The notes: generated by a model not told the origin, from the letters alone. A stretch of 64,000 bases of DNA from Bacillus pseudomycoides DSM 12442 (GCF_000161455.1 NZ_CM000745.1:3332355-3396354), one strand, 5' to 3'. Shown: positions 33,841 to 43,426, numbered from the stretch's first letter. Numbers and translations: made by a program.

Positions 33841-35100
33841 TTATTTTTGCTTACTATGGTTTGCTTCAATGTTTCCTTTAATTTGTTTCACAGCTTCATC
33901 AAGTGCTGGTTTTGGTTCTTGTTTTCCAGCTGCAAGTAACTCTAATGCAAATCTTGCAGGCTCCCATACTTCTTGCATTTCTGGAATATTCGGCATTGGA
34001 ATACCTGTCTCAGCCTGTTTCGTTATTGCTTTTGCAGCTTCACTGTCTTTAATCATTGGATCTTCCATTAATGATTTTACAGGCGGAATTTCTTTTGATT
34101 TTTCATAACGAATTTTTGCATTTTCTTCATTTGTTACCCAATCAACAAATTTCGTTGCTAAATCTTTATTTTTTGAAAAGCTTGTTACATGCCATCCTTT
34201 TACACCAACAAAAGTTTTCATCGGTTGACCATTTGGTAATTTTGGCATCGGTGCTACACCATAATCAATTCCGTTTTTCTCCATAGCTTGAAATGCCCAT
34301 GGACCATTCATAATGGATGCAGCTTTCCCTTCATTAAACAATCCATCTGCAGCTGCCCCACCAGACTCACCAATTATACCTTTTGGGAACAAGTTCTCCT
34401 TGTACCATTTTTGAATATATTCCATCCCTTGTACCGCGCCACTACTATTTAATCCGATATCGGCTGTATTCGGTTTTCCATCTTTCTCACCAAATACATA
34501 CCCTCCCATACCAGCCATAAATGCATTTGCAAAATATAAATTATCTCCTAGTGCTAAAAATCCGTACTTACCATCTTTTGTGAAATCTTTCGAGAAATTA
34601 TATAATTCATCCATTGTTTCTGGTGCCTTTGGCATAAGCTTTTTATTATAAATAAATACAGGTGTTTCGATCGCCTTTGGCAAACCATATAATTTCCCTT
34701 TATATGTTTGAGCTTCTATAGATAAATCGGTAAATTTGCTCTTTACAGCATCATCAACCTTTACTTCATCAATTAACCCTTCAGTAACAACATTTCCAAT
34801 ATGATCATGCGGTAATGTTACAACATCAGGTCCGGTACCTGCTGGACCATCCAAACGTAGTTTTTTTGTTTGATCTGTCATTTGAATTTCGGCCACTTTT
34901 ACTTTTACATTATATTTTTTTTCAAAGCTTTTTACTGCTGGTTCTAATGCAGGACCTTTTTTAAGATCTTCCCAAACAAGAAGGTCATAATCTTTCTTCT
35001 CTTTACTCGCTTCCTTTTTTCCTGAATCTTTCGGACCACATGCCGATAACATACCAATTGTCAAAGCTGAAACTGTTAATAATGATAATGCTTTCTTCAC
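33841..35100 (-). CDS. malE: Maltodextrin-binding lipoprotein MalE
   Basis: 419 residues. The signal peptide ends in the lipobox LSACG (Cys near 21), so the protein is anchored outside the membrane. Family 1 solute-binding fold: YDLLVWEDLKKGPALEPAV and the segment GPDVVTLPHDHIGN. It captures maltose and maltodextrins for MalFG. The frame opens with TTG at 35106, but GTG at 35100 (MKKALSLLTV) has better spacing from GGGAGG. Confidence 0.9.
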   Translation of the reverse strand: MKKALSLLTVSALTIGMLSACGPKDSGKKEASKEKKDYDLLVWEDLKKGPALEPAVKSFEKKYNVKVKVAEIQMTDQTKKLRLDGPAGTGPDVVTLPHDHIGNVVTEGLIDEVKVDDAVKSKFTDLSIEAQTYKGKLYGLPKAIETPVFIYNKKLMPKAPETMDELYNFSKDFTKDGKYGFLALGDNLYFANAFMAGMGGYVFGEKDGKPNTADIGLNSSGAVQGMEYIQKWYKENLFPKGIIGESGGAAADGLFNEGKAASIMNGPWAFQAMEKNGIDYGVAPMPKLPNGQPMKTFVGVKGWHVTSFSKNKDLATKFVDWVTNEENAKIRYEKSKEIPPVKSLMEDPMIKDSEAAKAITKQAETGIPMPNIPEMQEVWEPARFALELLAAGKQEPKPALDEAVKQIKGNIEANHSKQK

Positions 35101-35141
35101 CCTCAAAACCTCCCTAAGTTATATGTAATAATCGACTAAAA

Positions 35142-35155
35142 TGAAAACGTTTGCA
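35142..35155. promoter_or_regulatory. cre/LacI-type operator upstream of malE
   Basis: TGAAAACGTTTGCA, one mismatch from the Bacillus cre consensus TGWAANCGNTNWCA. A second one, GAAAACGTTTGCGC, is at 35197-35210. Either CcpA or MalR may bind. Confidence 0.7.
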
Positions 35156-35196
35156 CTTACAAGTTTTATAGAAGCGCAAACAATCTTCTAATCTAC

Positions 35197-35210
35197 GAAA
35201 ACGTTTGCGC
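35197..35210. promoter_or_regulatory. Second cre/LacI-type operator upstream of malE
   Basis: GAAAACGTTTGCGC, a near-palindrome around CG typical of LacI-family operators, preceded by an inverted half-site GCGCAAAC at 35174-35181. Confidence 0.65.
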
Positions 35211-35360
35211 TATTTGTCTATCATTATACATTCTTTTATATATTTTGCAAATATTTTCTTTATGTATTTTTCAAAAAATTCATGAAGTCTTTCTTTATAT
35301 CCATTGACTTTATATAAAATGAATACTACTCTTATAAGCAATATTGAAGTTATATTAAAA

Positions 35361-35376
35361 AGCAATCGTTTGCAAT
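35361..35376. promoter_or_regulatory. cre/LacI-type operator upstream of nplT
   Basis: AGCAATCGTTTGCAAT, centred on CG with flanking GCAA/TTGC half-sites, about 45 bp before the neopullulanase start. Confidence 0.6.
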
Positions 35377-35416
35377 ATATTATTATTTATTGAGATATCA
35401 AAGGGGGATTTTCTAT

Positions 35417-37177
35417 ATGTTTAAAGAAGCAATATACCATAGACCGAAAGATAATTACGCATACGCTTACGATGAAAAAACGCTCCATATTCGATTGCGC
35501 ACAAAAAAAAATGATGTAGATATCGCCTCACTCATTCATGGCGATCCTTATGAATGGCAAGATGGGAAGTGGATCACAGCAAACATACCGATGAAAAAGA
35601 GCGGCTCAACAGATTTATTTGATTATTGGTTCATTTCAATCGAACCGAACTTTAAGCGCTTACGATATGGATTTGAACTAAAAAATAATACAGAAACGAT
35701 CGTCTATACAGAACGCGGCTTTTTCCCTAAAACACCTAATGATGATGTTGGCAACTTTTTTTGCTTTCCATTTATTCATGAACAGGATGTTTTTAGAACT
35801 CCTTCATGGATAAAAGATACAGTGTGGTATCAAATTTTCCCAGAACGTTTTGCTAATGGAGATCCTTCATGTAATCCAGCTGATACTCTTTCTTGGGGGA
35901 GCACTGATCCAACAACTACTAACTTTTTTGGCGGAAATTTCGCTGGAGTTATCCAGCACCTTGATTACCTTGTAAAACTTGGTATTTCCGGAATTTACTT
36001 CACTCCAATCTTTACAGCACACTCTAATCACAAATATGACACAATTGATTACATGGAAATCGATCCGCAATTTGGGACGAAGGAAACTTTTAAAAAACTT
36101 GTTAACGCCTGCCACAAGCGAGGTATAAAAGTAATGCTAGATGCCGTTTTTAATCATAGCGGATATTTCTTTGATAAATTTCAAGATGTTCTCAAAAAAG
36201 GAAAGCAATCTCGCTATACCAACTGGTTTCATATTCACGAATTTCCAATTGTAACAGAGCCACTTCCGAACTACGATACCTTCGCCTTTACACCATATAT
36301 GCCTAAATTAAATACAGCCCATCCAGATGTAAAAGAATACTTACTCAAAGTAGGGCGTTATTGGGTACGAGAGTTTCACATTGATGGCTGGCGCCTCGAT
36401 GTAGCAAACGAAGTTGATCATAGCTTTTGGAGAGAATTCCGTAGTGAAATAAAAGCAATTAACCCTGAAGTCTATATTTTAGGAGAGATTTGGCATGATG
36501 CTCAGCCATGGTTACAAGGTGATCAATTCGATGCCGTCATGAGCTATCCTGTTACAAATGCTCTGCATTCTTACTTTGCAAACGAAACAATTGGGGCAAG
36601 TGAATTTATGGAACAAATTACAGCTTCTCTTCACTCCTATTCCATGAATGTAAACGAAGCTGCTTTTCATCTATTAGACAGTCATGATACACCGAGAATT
36701 TTAACAACCTGTAAAGGAAATAAAAATAAAGTAAAACTACTTTATGTATTCCACCTTTCTTTCATCGGTTCACCATGCGTTTATTACGGTGATGAAATCG
36801 GTATGGATGGCGGAATGGATCCTGGGTGCCGGAAATGTATGGTCTGGGATGAAGATAAGCAAGATACAGTATTATTTAAGCATATACAAAGATTAATTTC
36901 ATTACGAAGACAATATAAAGCATTTGGTGGACATGGATTATTCCAATGTATTGAAGCAAACGATGAACAAGGTTACATTTCTTATACGAAAACATACGGA
37001 GAAGAAACGATATTTTTTGTTTTAAATCCAACAAACCAAGAAATTTCAGCTCCTATACCTTTTGATATCGCCGGTAAAAAAATTGTAAATTTATATACAA
37101 ACGAAGAATTTTCAGCAGAAACAGACTCATTACAGGTTACACTTCCACCATATGGATTTTCAATTTTGAAGTGGTAA
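35417..37177 (+). CDS. Neopullulanase/cyclomaltodextrinase (GH13_20)
   Basis: 586 residues. N-terminal beta-sandwich (about 1-120) then the GH13 barrel starting WYQIFPERFANGDPS. Catalytic residues: nucleophile Asp in GWRLDVANEVD, acid Glu in ILGEIWHD, Asp in LLDSHDTPR. No signal peptide, so it cuts imported maltodextrins or cyclodextrins in the cytoplasm. ATG at 35417 follows AAAGGGGG and replaces the longer open frame. Divergent from malE. Confidence 0.9.
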   Translation: MFKEAIYHRPKDNYAYAYDEKTLHIRLRTKKNDVDIASLIHGDPYEWQDGKWITANIPMKKSGSTDLFDYWFISIEPNFKRLRYGFELKNNTETIVYTERGFFPKTPNDDVGNFFCFPFIHEQDVFRTPSWIKDTVWYQIFPERFANGDPSCNPADTLSWGSTDPTTTNFFGGNFAGVIQHLDYLVKLGISGIYFTPIFTAHSNHKYDTIDYMEIDPQFGTKETFKKLVNACHKRGIKVMLDAVFNHSGYFFDKFQDVLKKGKQSRYTNWFHIHEFPIVTEPLPNYDTFAFTPYMPKLNTAHPDVKEYLLKVGRYWVREFHIDGWRLDVANEVDHSFWREFRSEIKAINPEVYILGEIWHDAQPWLQGDQFDAVMSYPVTNALHSYFANETIGASEFMEQITASLHSYSMNVNEAAFHLLDSHDTPRILTTCKGNKNKVKLLYVFHLSFIGSPCVYYGDEIGMDGGMDPGCRKCMVWDEDKQDTVLFKHIQRLISLRRQYKAFGGHGLFQCIEANDEQGYISYTKTYGEETIFFVLNPTNQEISAPIPFDIAGKKIVNLYTNEEFSAETDSLQVTLPPYGFSILKW

Positions 37178-37181
37178 AATA

Positions 37182-37216
37182 TAAAAGCCTTGTGTCATTT
37201 CTGACCCAAGGCTTTT
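37182..37216. terminator. Bidirectional terminator, nplT and malL
   Basis: AAAAGCCTTG pairs with CAAGGCTTTT across a 14-base loop between convergent genes. Confidence 0.8.
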
Positions 37217-37218
37217 CA

Positions 37219-38895
37219 TTATTTTAACTTGTATACCCTCGCTTCATATGGCTGTAAATCGATACTCTTAATTGTTTCATTTTGCACATCATAATTGTGT
37301 ATCAATAATTCTGAACTATTATAATTTACCTCTTCTGGTATTTCAAATACACACTCATTCTCAGTAAAGTTCGCAATGACAAGTACTTTCTCATCTTTCC
37401 ATGTCCGCATATAGGCAAAAACAGATGGATGTTCTTCAAAAATTAAATCATATGTTCCATACACAATGATTTCATGTTTTTTACGAAGTTCAATTAATTT
37501 TTTATAGTAATAAAAAATAGAATTTTTATCCTGCAACGCTTGTGTCACATTAATTTCTTTATAATTAGAATTTAATGCAATCCATGGTTCTCCAGCTGTA
37601 AATCCCGCGTGCTTTCCATCATCCCATTGCATTGGTGTTCTAGCATTATCTCGCCCTTTTATATAAATCGATTGCATTACTTTTTCTTCATCTTCACCAC
37701 GCTCTATTACTTTTTCACGGTACATATTCAGCGTTTCAATATCTCGGTACTCATCAATCGAATCAAAGTGAACATTTGTCATCCCAATTTCTTCTCCTTG
37801 GTAAATATAAGGAGTACCTTTCATCATATGAAGTACCGTCGCTAACATTTTCGCTGATTCTATGCGGTATGTTTTATCGTTACCAAAGCGTGAGACAACA
37901 CGGGGCTGGTCATGATTGTTCCAATACAAACTATTCCATCCTGTTTGTTCCAACGCTTTCTGCCATTTTGTTAAATTACGCTTTAACGTTAAGAGTGAGC
38001 ATGGCTTTACGTCCCATTTTCCCCCTTTTCCAGAATCTAAATCCATATGTTCAAACTGAAATACCATTTGTAATTCTTGACGTTCTTCAGCTGTATACAG
38101 TTTAGCCTCCTCTGTTGTTACACCCGGCATTTCACCAACAGTCATAATATCGTATTTCGACAATACTTTCTGATTCATTTCATGTAAGTATGCATGAATA
38201 TTTGGTCCATTCATAAAGTATTGATGGCCTGATACATAACCTTCTTTCTCCGTTTTCACAGTTGGTAATCCCTCTGTTTTAGAAATAAAATTAATCACAT
38301 CCATACGAAAACCATCGATTCCTTTTTCAAGCCAAAACTCCATCATCTCATAAACATCTTTTCGCACTATTTCATTATCCCAGTTTAAATCTGGTTGCTT
38401 TTTAGAGAATAAATGTAAATAATATTCATCTGTCGCTTCATCATACTGCCAAGCAGGTCCACTAAAAGCCGCTTCCCAGTTATTTGGCTCTTTTCCATCT
38501 TTCCCAGGACGCCAAATATAGTAATCTCGATACGGGTTATCTTTTGACTTACGAGATTCGATGAACCAATTATGTTCATCAGAAGTATGGTTAACAACTA
38601 AATCCATCATTAATTTCATATCACGTTGATGCATTTCACTTAATAATTCGTCCCAATCGTTCATTGTTCCAAACTCATCCATAATATTACGATAATCACT
38701 AATATCATAGCCATTATCATCATTGGGAGATTCATAGACTGGTGATAACCAAATTACATCTATACCTAAGTTTTGTAAATAATCAAGCTTTGAAATGATT
38801 CCGCGAAGGTCACCAATTCCATCACCATTACTATCCATAAAGCTACGTGGATAAATTTGATATACAACACTTTCTTTCCACCATTGTTTTTCCAT
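37219..38895 (-). CDS. malL: Oligo-1,6-glucosidase (alpha-glucosidase)
   Basis: 558 residues, the same length as the well-known B. cereus oligo-1,6-glucosidase. GH13_31: WWKESVVYQIYPRSFMDSNG start, nucleophile in GFRMDVINF (about 199), acid in TVGEMPG (about 255), Asp in NNHDQPRV (about 329). It hydrolyses alpha-1,6 and short alpha-1,4 glucosides made by NplT. The second of two tandem ATGs is used to match the family; GAGGTAGC precedes. A cre-like site lies upstream. Confidence 0.93.
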   Translation of the reverse strand: MEKQWWKESVVYQIYPRSFMDSNGDGIGDLRGIISKLDYLQNLGIDVIWLSPVYESPNDDNGYDISDYRNIMDEFGTMNDWDELLSEMHQRDMKLMMDLVVNHTSDEHNWFIESRKSKDNPYRDYYIWRPGKDGKEPNNWEAAFSGPAWQYDEATDEYYLHLFSKKQPDLNWDNEIVRKDVYEMMEFWLEKGIDGFRMDVINFISKTEGLPTVKTEKEGYVSGHQYFMNGPNIHAYLHEMNQKVLSKYDIMTVGEMPGVTTEEAKLYTAEERQELQMVFQFEHMDLDSGKGGKWDVKPCSLLTLKRNLTKWQKALEQTGWNSLYWNNHDQPRVVSRFGNDKTYRIESAKMLATVLHMMKGTPYIYQGEEIGMTNVHFDSIDEYRDIETLNMYREKVIERGEDEEKVMQSIYIKGRDNARTPMQWDDGKHAGFTAGEPWIALNSNYKEINVTQALQDKNSIFYYYKKLIELRKKHEIIVYGTYDLIFEEHPSVFAYMRTWKDEKVLVIANFTENECVFEIPEEVNYNSSELLIHNYDVQNETIKSIDLQPYEARVYKLK

Positions 38896-38933
38896 CATGC
38901 TACCTCATTTCATTTTTAAATCGAAAAATCCAG

Positions 38934-38949
38934 GCGCAAACGTTTTCAT
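38934..38949. promoter_or_regulatory. cre/LacI-type operator upstream of malL
   Basis: GGCGCAAACGTTTTCA; on the minus strand TGAAAACGTTTGCGCC, the same core as the malE operators, about 40 bp before the start codon. Confidence 0.65.
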
Positions 38950-39133
38950 TAATGAATGATAACAGATTTTAAAACAAATGAAAATAGCGCTTACATTTTT
39001 CTATTTTAATTTAACCAATTTTCACAGAGAAGAGGCTTTATTTATTAAATATCCCCCCCTTTTATGAAAACGTTTTATTTTTTTGTATCATTTTTATTTA
39101 TTTTTTAAATACATTCGTTTATAATGAACTCAA

Positions 39134-39147
39134 AGAAAACGTTTGCA
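39134..39147. promoter_or_regulatory. cre/LacI-type operator upstream of msmX
   Basis: AGAAAACGTTTGCA, 24 bp before the msmX ATG. Another TGAAAACGTTTTAT lies at about 39064-39077. Together they suggest that msmX shares the mal control. Confidence 0.65.
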
Positions 39148-39170
39148 TAATTTTTCTAGGAGGAAAAGTC

Positions 39171-40271
39171 ATGGCAGAACTAAAGTTAGAAAATATTTAT
39201 AAAATTTATGATAATAACGTAACAGCAGTAACAGACTTCAATTTACATATTCAAGATAAAGAGTTTATCGTTTTCGTTGGTCCATCTGGCTGTGGAAAAT
39301 CGACAACATTACGAATGGTAGCTGGACTTGAAGACATTTCAAAAGGGGAATTTTCTATTGATGGTAAGGTAATGAATGATGTTCCTCCAAAAGATCGCGA
39401 TATTGCAATGGTTTTTCAAAACTATGCACTCTATCCACATATGAGCGTTTATGACAACATGGCATTTGGATTAAAACTTCGTAAAATCCCAAAAGACGAA
39501 ATTGACCGCCGCGTACAGGATGCGGCACAAATTCTAGGACTTTCGGAATATTTAAATCGAAAACCAAAAGCATTATCTGGTGGACAACGCCAACGTGTTG
39601 CGTTAGGTCGTGCTATCGTTCGTGACGCAAAAATTTTCTTAATGGACGAGCCATTATCAAATTTAGATGCAAAATTACGTGTAGCGATGCGCTCAGAAAT
39701 TTCTAAACTGCATCAAAGACTTGGGACAACAACAATTTATGTAACACATGATCAAACAGAAGCGATGACAATGGCTTCACGCCTTGTCGTTATGAAAGAT
39801 GGAAAGATTCAACAAATCGGTTCACCAAAAGAAGTATATGAAACACCGGAAAATATTTTTGTTGGTGGATTTATTGGCTCACCTGCAATGAATTTCTTCC
39901 ATGGTAAATTAACAGAACAATACTTTGTTATAGATGATAAGGTAAAAATCAAAGTATCTGAAGGCAAAATGAAATTATTACGCGAACAAGGTTATGTGAA
40001 TCAAGAAATTGTATTGGGGATACGTCCAGAAGATATCCATGACGAACTTTTATTTTTAGAGGCTTCACAAGGTACAACATTTACAACTCAAATTGAAGTT
40101 GCTGAACTATTAGGTGCAGAATCTATTTTATATATGAAACTTGGAAATCAAGATTTTGCAGCCCGTCTGGATGCAAGACATACCTTTACACATGGTGATC
40201 AAATCAAACTTGCATTCGATATGAATAAGGCACATTTCTTTGATAGTACAACAGAAAAACGTATTCGATAA
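39171..40271 (+). CDS. msmX: Multi-sugar ABC transporter ATPase MsmX
   Basis: 366 residues. Walker A GPSGCGKST, Q-loop VFQNYALYPHMSV, signature LSGGQRQRVALGRA, Walker B IFLMDEPLSNLD, switch His in VTHDQ, and a C-terminal TOBE/regulatory domain from about 240. It energises MalFG (which has no ATPase gene of its own) and, as in B. subtilis, probably other sugar importers. Start ATG behind CTAGGAGG. Confidence 0.92.
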   Translation: MAELKLENIYKIYDNNVTAVTDFNLHIQDKEFIVFVGPSGCGKSTTLRMVAGLEDISKGEFSIDGKVMNDVPPKDRDIAMVFQNYALYPHMSVYDNMAFGLKLRKIPKDEIDRRVQDAAQILGLSEYLNRKPKALSGGQRQRVALGRAIVRDAKIFLMDEPLSNLDAKLRVAMRSEISKLHQRLGTTTIYVTHDQTEAMTMASRLVVMKDGKIQQIGSPKEVYETPENIFVGGFIGSPAMNFFHGKLTEQYFVIDDKVKIKVSEGKMKLLREQGYVNQEIVLGIRPEDIHDELLFLEASQGTTFTTQIEVAELLGAESILYMKLGNQDFAARLDARHTFTHGDQIKLAFDMNKAHFFDSTTEKRIR

Positions 40272-40304
40272 AGCACCACTTTTCTTTACGTCATACAGAT
40301 ACAA

Positions 40305-40339
40305 AAAAACCGTCCACATATGTATTTCGGGCGGTTTTC
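40305..40339 (+). terminator. Terminator of msmX
   Basis: AAAACCGTCC pairs with GGGCGGTTTT (one wobble). Confidence 0.75.
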
Positions 40340-40344
40340 TACTA

Positions 40345-40821
40345 TTATACTAGGGTTCCTACTGTATGAAATGACTGTTCTTTTGTACTAATAATACCGA
40401 AAATAGGTAAATCAGTTAGCATTACTTCTTCTTGATGTTTCATAAAAGATGCCGTCAATTGTTTTAGTTCTATCCAAACGTCATTAATACAAAGTACATT
40501 GGAATCGTTCTCTTGTTGACGTAAAAAAATAGAATCTATTTTATATAAACCCGCATTATTAAAGAGCATATCAATACGATTATAAGCGTCAATAGCAACT
40601 CCAATGACACGTTTCCAATCTCCTTGTTTCGCCATATCATGAGTAACAAAAAGGGCTTCACCACCTAAATCTACGATTTCCTCCGCTGTTGCTTGTCCAT
40701 TTTCCTGATCAATATCCGTCACAATTACTTTTGCACCTTGTTCTGCCAACAAAAGAGCCGTACTACGTCCAATACCGATGCCACCGCCAGTTACAACGGC
40801 AACTTTTCCTGCAAGCTTCAT
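40345..40821 (-). pseudogene. Truncated short-chain dehydrogenase
   Basis: 158 residues. The Rossmann half is normal (MKLAGKVAVVTGGGIGIGRS, VTDIDQENGQATAEEI, MLFNNAG), but from about residue 100 the SDR fold is lost. There is no Ser, no YxxxK and no C-terminal half, only a short tail ending TKEQSFHTVGTLV. Complete SDRs are about 250 residues. The ATG at 40821 follows GAAGGGG. Probably non-catalytic debris from a deletion. Confidence 0.65.
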
Positions 40822-40921
40822 CGTCATTACCCCTTCTGTAAGTCTTACCGTCACTCAGTATACCCCTTTCGCCCGTAGCTCTACAAGCAGAAAAAGCCCA
40901 TATTCCTTTTTTTGTAATCGC

Positions 40922-41018
40922 TCACTTATCTGTTTTCTCTTTTTTCTTACTATTGTATTTATCAAAAGCTAGACCGATAAAAATAAGTACCCCAAAAAAT
41001 TAAGTTACTTTCTATCAT
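40922..41018 (-). pseudogene. Small membrane protein with a one-base frameshift
   Basis: A strong site GGGGGAG and ATG at 41018 open MIESNLIF; the frame then breaks at a run of six T. Removing one base restores a 31-residue protein with a membrane segment (VLIFIGLAFDKYNS) and a lysine-rich tail (KKKEKTDK). It may be a true lesion, a sequencing error, or a slippery site. Confidence 0.45.
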
Positions 41019-41102
41019 TTCGATCTCCCCCTTGTTATACAACACATCTGTTTCATTTATCATATCATTTTCCTAATTTTCAGTCTAATACAACAAAAAA
41101 AT

Positions 41103-41148
41103 AGGATGTGTTAAAAAGTTTACTATTGCTTGCTTTTTAACACATCCT
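41103..41148 (-). terminator. Terminator of the RDD gene, 16-bp stem
   Basis: AGGATGTGTTAAAAAG is exactly complementary to CTTTTTAACACATCCT (41133-41148), followed on the minus strand by ATTTTTTTG. It lies about 150 bp beyond the RDD stop. Confidence 0.75.
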
Positions 41149-41301
41149 GCATCAATATGAAGGGTACTCTATAGGAGATGTCCGCCCTATATGAACTCCA
41201 TTATACGAATTAAATTTATCGAATTTCGTAAAAATTTAAGGGTACATATATTTTTTAATACGTCCTAAATATAACTCTTTATCATTCTATCCTAGTATTC
41301 T

Positions 41302-41757
41302 TTAAACGAGACTCATCACTTTCGTTTTCATAATTAAGTCATGGAACCCACAATTATCGTGACGGAACAACATCATATATACGTTACAGATAGATGGAAT
41401 TCCAAGCAACAATATGTTTGGTAATAACAATACAAAGAACCGTACTGTTAGCGTTTGAATTGTTAACTTTTCACTTGTTAATGATACAAGTCTTGTTCGG
41501 GTTATTTTTTTACCAATTGTACAGCCATTCCATATAAATGGAACAAAAATAAAATAGATAGCCATTAATATAAAAACAAGCGCAAGATCATATCGATAAT
41601 CACCTAAGCTTATATTAAAACGATTGAAAATGGCCCCATAATTCCTCGTTACAACTGCCACAACAGCACCGTACATAACCGAGATTAAAAACATATCGAT
41701 AATGGAAGCACCTATGCGATTCATTACTACCGCTGGACGATGCATCTTTAACTTCAT
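41302..41757 (-). CDS. RDD-family membrane protein
   Basis: 151 residues, three to four membrane helices. RDD hallmarks are the Arg in VMNRIGASIIDMF, the GCTIGKKITRTRLV segment and the Asp in CGFHDLIMKT. The family is linked to transport or membrane integrity; the role is unknown. Start ATG behind AAAGGAG. Confidence 0.8.
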   Translation of the reverse strand: MKLKMHRPAVVMNRIGASIIDMFLISVMYGAVVAVVTRNYGAIFNRFNISLGDYRYDLALVFILMAIYFIFVPFIWNGCTIGKKITRTRLVSLTSEKLTIQTLTVRFFVLLLPNILLLGIPSICNVYMMLFRHDNCGFHDLIMKTKVMSLV

Positions 41758-41902
41758 TTTATGTCGACTCCTTTGTATCCTTCTTTACCTGTCTCATCGT
41801 ACCATTTCTAAAAACCATTGTAAACAACTCATATATTGGCGTTTCTTTTCCTTTTCTTGTACAATATGTTTACCACAAGCATTTTATAAGGAGGGTCTCA
41901 TA

Positions 41903-42340
41903 TTGAAGCGATTGATGACCGTAATTGCCATTATACTTTTGACTGGTTGCACAGCAAACTCTAGCCATTCAGCTTACACCATCAATGAAGAATATGAACT
42001 AATAAATACTTCCGGAAATGCATTTGAACTTTTTCCAAAACCAGACGCTGTATATGCTACACAATATGTCCCAGCTAAAATTGTAGAAATTGCATGGGAC
42101 GATATATATATTATTGCAAAACAAATTGAAGAAAAATCCGATCCCAATAACCCAGAATCTAGTATTACAAATAAACGAAGCGAACATTACTGGATTATTG
42201 ATATGAACAACAATCGTCGTTTTGGTCCTTATAATGAAAAACAATTTCAGGAACAAAAAGAAGCATTTCGAATTTCTGAACAATTACAAACCGTAGAAAC
42301 CTATTTAAATGAGCAAAACAAACGGTCAGTAAACGCCTAA
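41903..42340 (+). CDS. Lipoprotein, possibly DUF3997
   Basis: 145 residues. TTG start behind AAGGAGGG gives MKRLMTVIAIILLTGCTANS, a lipobox at Cys 16. The mature part has IVEIAWDDIYIIAKQ and HYWIIDMNNNRRFGPY, like DUF3997 proteins (name from memory). A longer open frame upstream overlaps the RDD gene and has no ribosome site. Confidence 0.65.
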   Translation: MKRLMTVIAIILLTGCTANSSHSAYTINEEYELINTSGNAFELFPKPDAVYATQYVPAKIVEIAWDDIYIIAKQIEEKSDPNNPESSITNKRSEHYWIIDMNNNRRFGPYNEKQFQEQKEAFRISEQLQTVETYLNEQNKRSVNA

Positions 42341-42382
42341 TAACGGCTGTTTATTTCAAGAACCAAAAATAGTATATTTTTT

Positions 42383-42568
42383 TCAGTCCATTTGCTGATT
42401 TTTATAGCTTGGATGTTCCCCTGTTATCGCGATAACAGTACCGCATTTTTTACAACTTTCTACCACTGCGACTGCTTGTGCAAATAAAGTAAGATAACCT
42501 TTTTGGTCTGGTGCTATCGTTGCTTTTTCTATCTCCTTACTACCGCATTCGTAACATCTTTTTTCCAT
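42383..42568 (-). CDS. Zinc-ribbon protein
   Basis: 61 residues. CYECGSKEI and SCKKCGTVI provide two CxxC pairs for one zinc. ATG at 42568 follows AAAGGGGG, which rules out the longer open frame. Lies downstream of a lipoprotein gene with its own terminator between. Function unknown. Confidence 0.7.
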   Translation of the reverse strand: MEKRCYECGSKEIEKATIAPDQKGYLTLFAQAVAVVESCKKCGTVIAITGEHPSYKNQQMD

Positions 42569-42637
42569 TTTTCTTCCCCCTTTGCACTTTATAATACATT
42601 CGCTTTGATTTGACAAATTTCCTGTTCTTTTTCTATA

Positions 42638-42664
42638 CAAAAAACATCTCACTTAGACAGTGAG
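42638..42664 (-). terminator. Terminator of the following lipoprotein gene, over its stop codon
   Basis: AACATCTCAC pairs with GTGAGATGTT, then TTTTTGT on the minus strand. The stop codon (42649-42651) is inside the loop. Confidence 0.85.
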
Positions 42665-43398
42665 ATGTTAAATGTTTGCGGTTCTGTAACCGTTTCATGT
42701 GTATCACCCGTTGCAAGAACATCTGTTGTAAATGAGATTTGAGTAATCTCTTTTTTCTCATCCTCGAGTATTAATCCAATTATCCCTTCCCTCGTCTCAC
42801 CTGGTTTATACTCTTCTCTTGTAACACTTTTTGTACCTACAAGCGTATCCTCTTCATATAAAAAGTTTTGTTTTGGGACATTAAAGTGCTGCGTTTCATT
42901 AATAGTAATATCATTCATAGAGAAAAACTGCATGTCTTTATCTCCACTATTTTCTACCTTATATGTAATTTCAACATAACGCACTTTATCTCCAATGTCT
43001 TTTCCACTTAACGAAGCGTACAACTCAGCATCTTCTCGATTGACTTTGTCTCCAAGTCTACGCTGCACTTCTTCTGGACTTAATGCTGTATATACTTTCA
43101 ATGTATCTTTTGCATCTTGACTCATTTGTGATAATGCAATAACCTTTACATCTTGTACATGAATTTTCATTGGAGCTACTTCAAACGTTTGATTAACATG
43201 TTTTAACCTCTCTAATTTAAATGTTCCCCATCCTTTTTCTTTTACAACCTGTCCAACTTTCTTTAATTCCTTGCCACCGTATTCAGTTGTTTCTGGAATA
43301 GATTCTTTCTTTACTTCTTTTTTTTCTTCCTTTTGAAAACAACCGCTAAACAAAACGATAGAACTACATAAAATACAAATACTTTTCCATACTTTCAT
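42649..43398 (-). CDS. Lipoprotein of unknown function
   Basis: 249 residues. MKVWKSICILCSSIVLFSGC is a lipoprotein signal with Cys 20, followed by a Lys/Glu-rich linker. The mature domain (EITYKVENSGDKDMQFFSMN, YKPGETREGIIGLI) has the strands of a DUF4352/immunoglobulin-like domain. Two ATGs (43401, 43398) follow TTAGGAG; the second has better spacing. It overlaps the end region of a decayed gene upstream. Confidence 0.7.
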   Translation of the reverse strand: MKVWKSICILCSSIVLFSGCFQKEEKKEVKKESIPETTEYGGKELKKVGQVVKEKGWGTFKLERLKHVNQTFEVAPMKIHVQDVKVIALSQMSQDAKDTLKVYTALSPEEVQRRLGDKVNREDAELYASLSGKDIGDKVRYVEITYKVENSGDKDMQFFSMNDITINETQHFNVPKQNFLYEEDTLVGTKSVTREEYKPGETREGIIGLILEDEKKEITQISFTTDVLATGDTHETVTEPQTFNISLSK

Positions 43399-43426
43399 CA
43401 TCTTACTCCTAACACTCTCATTCATA

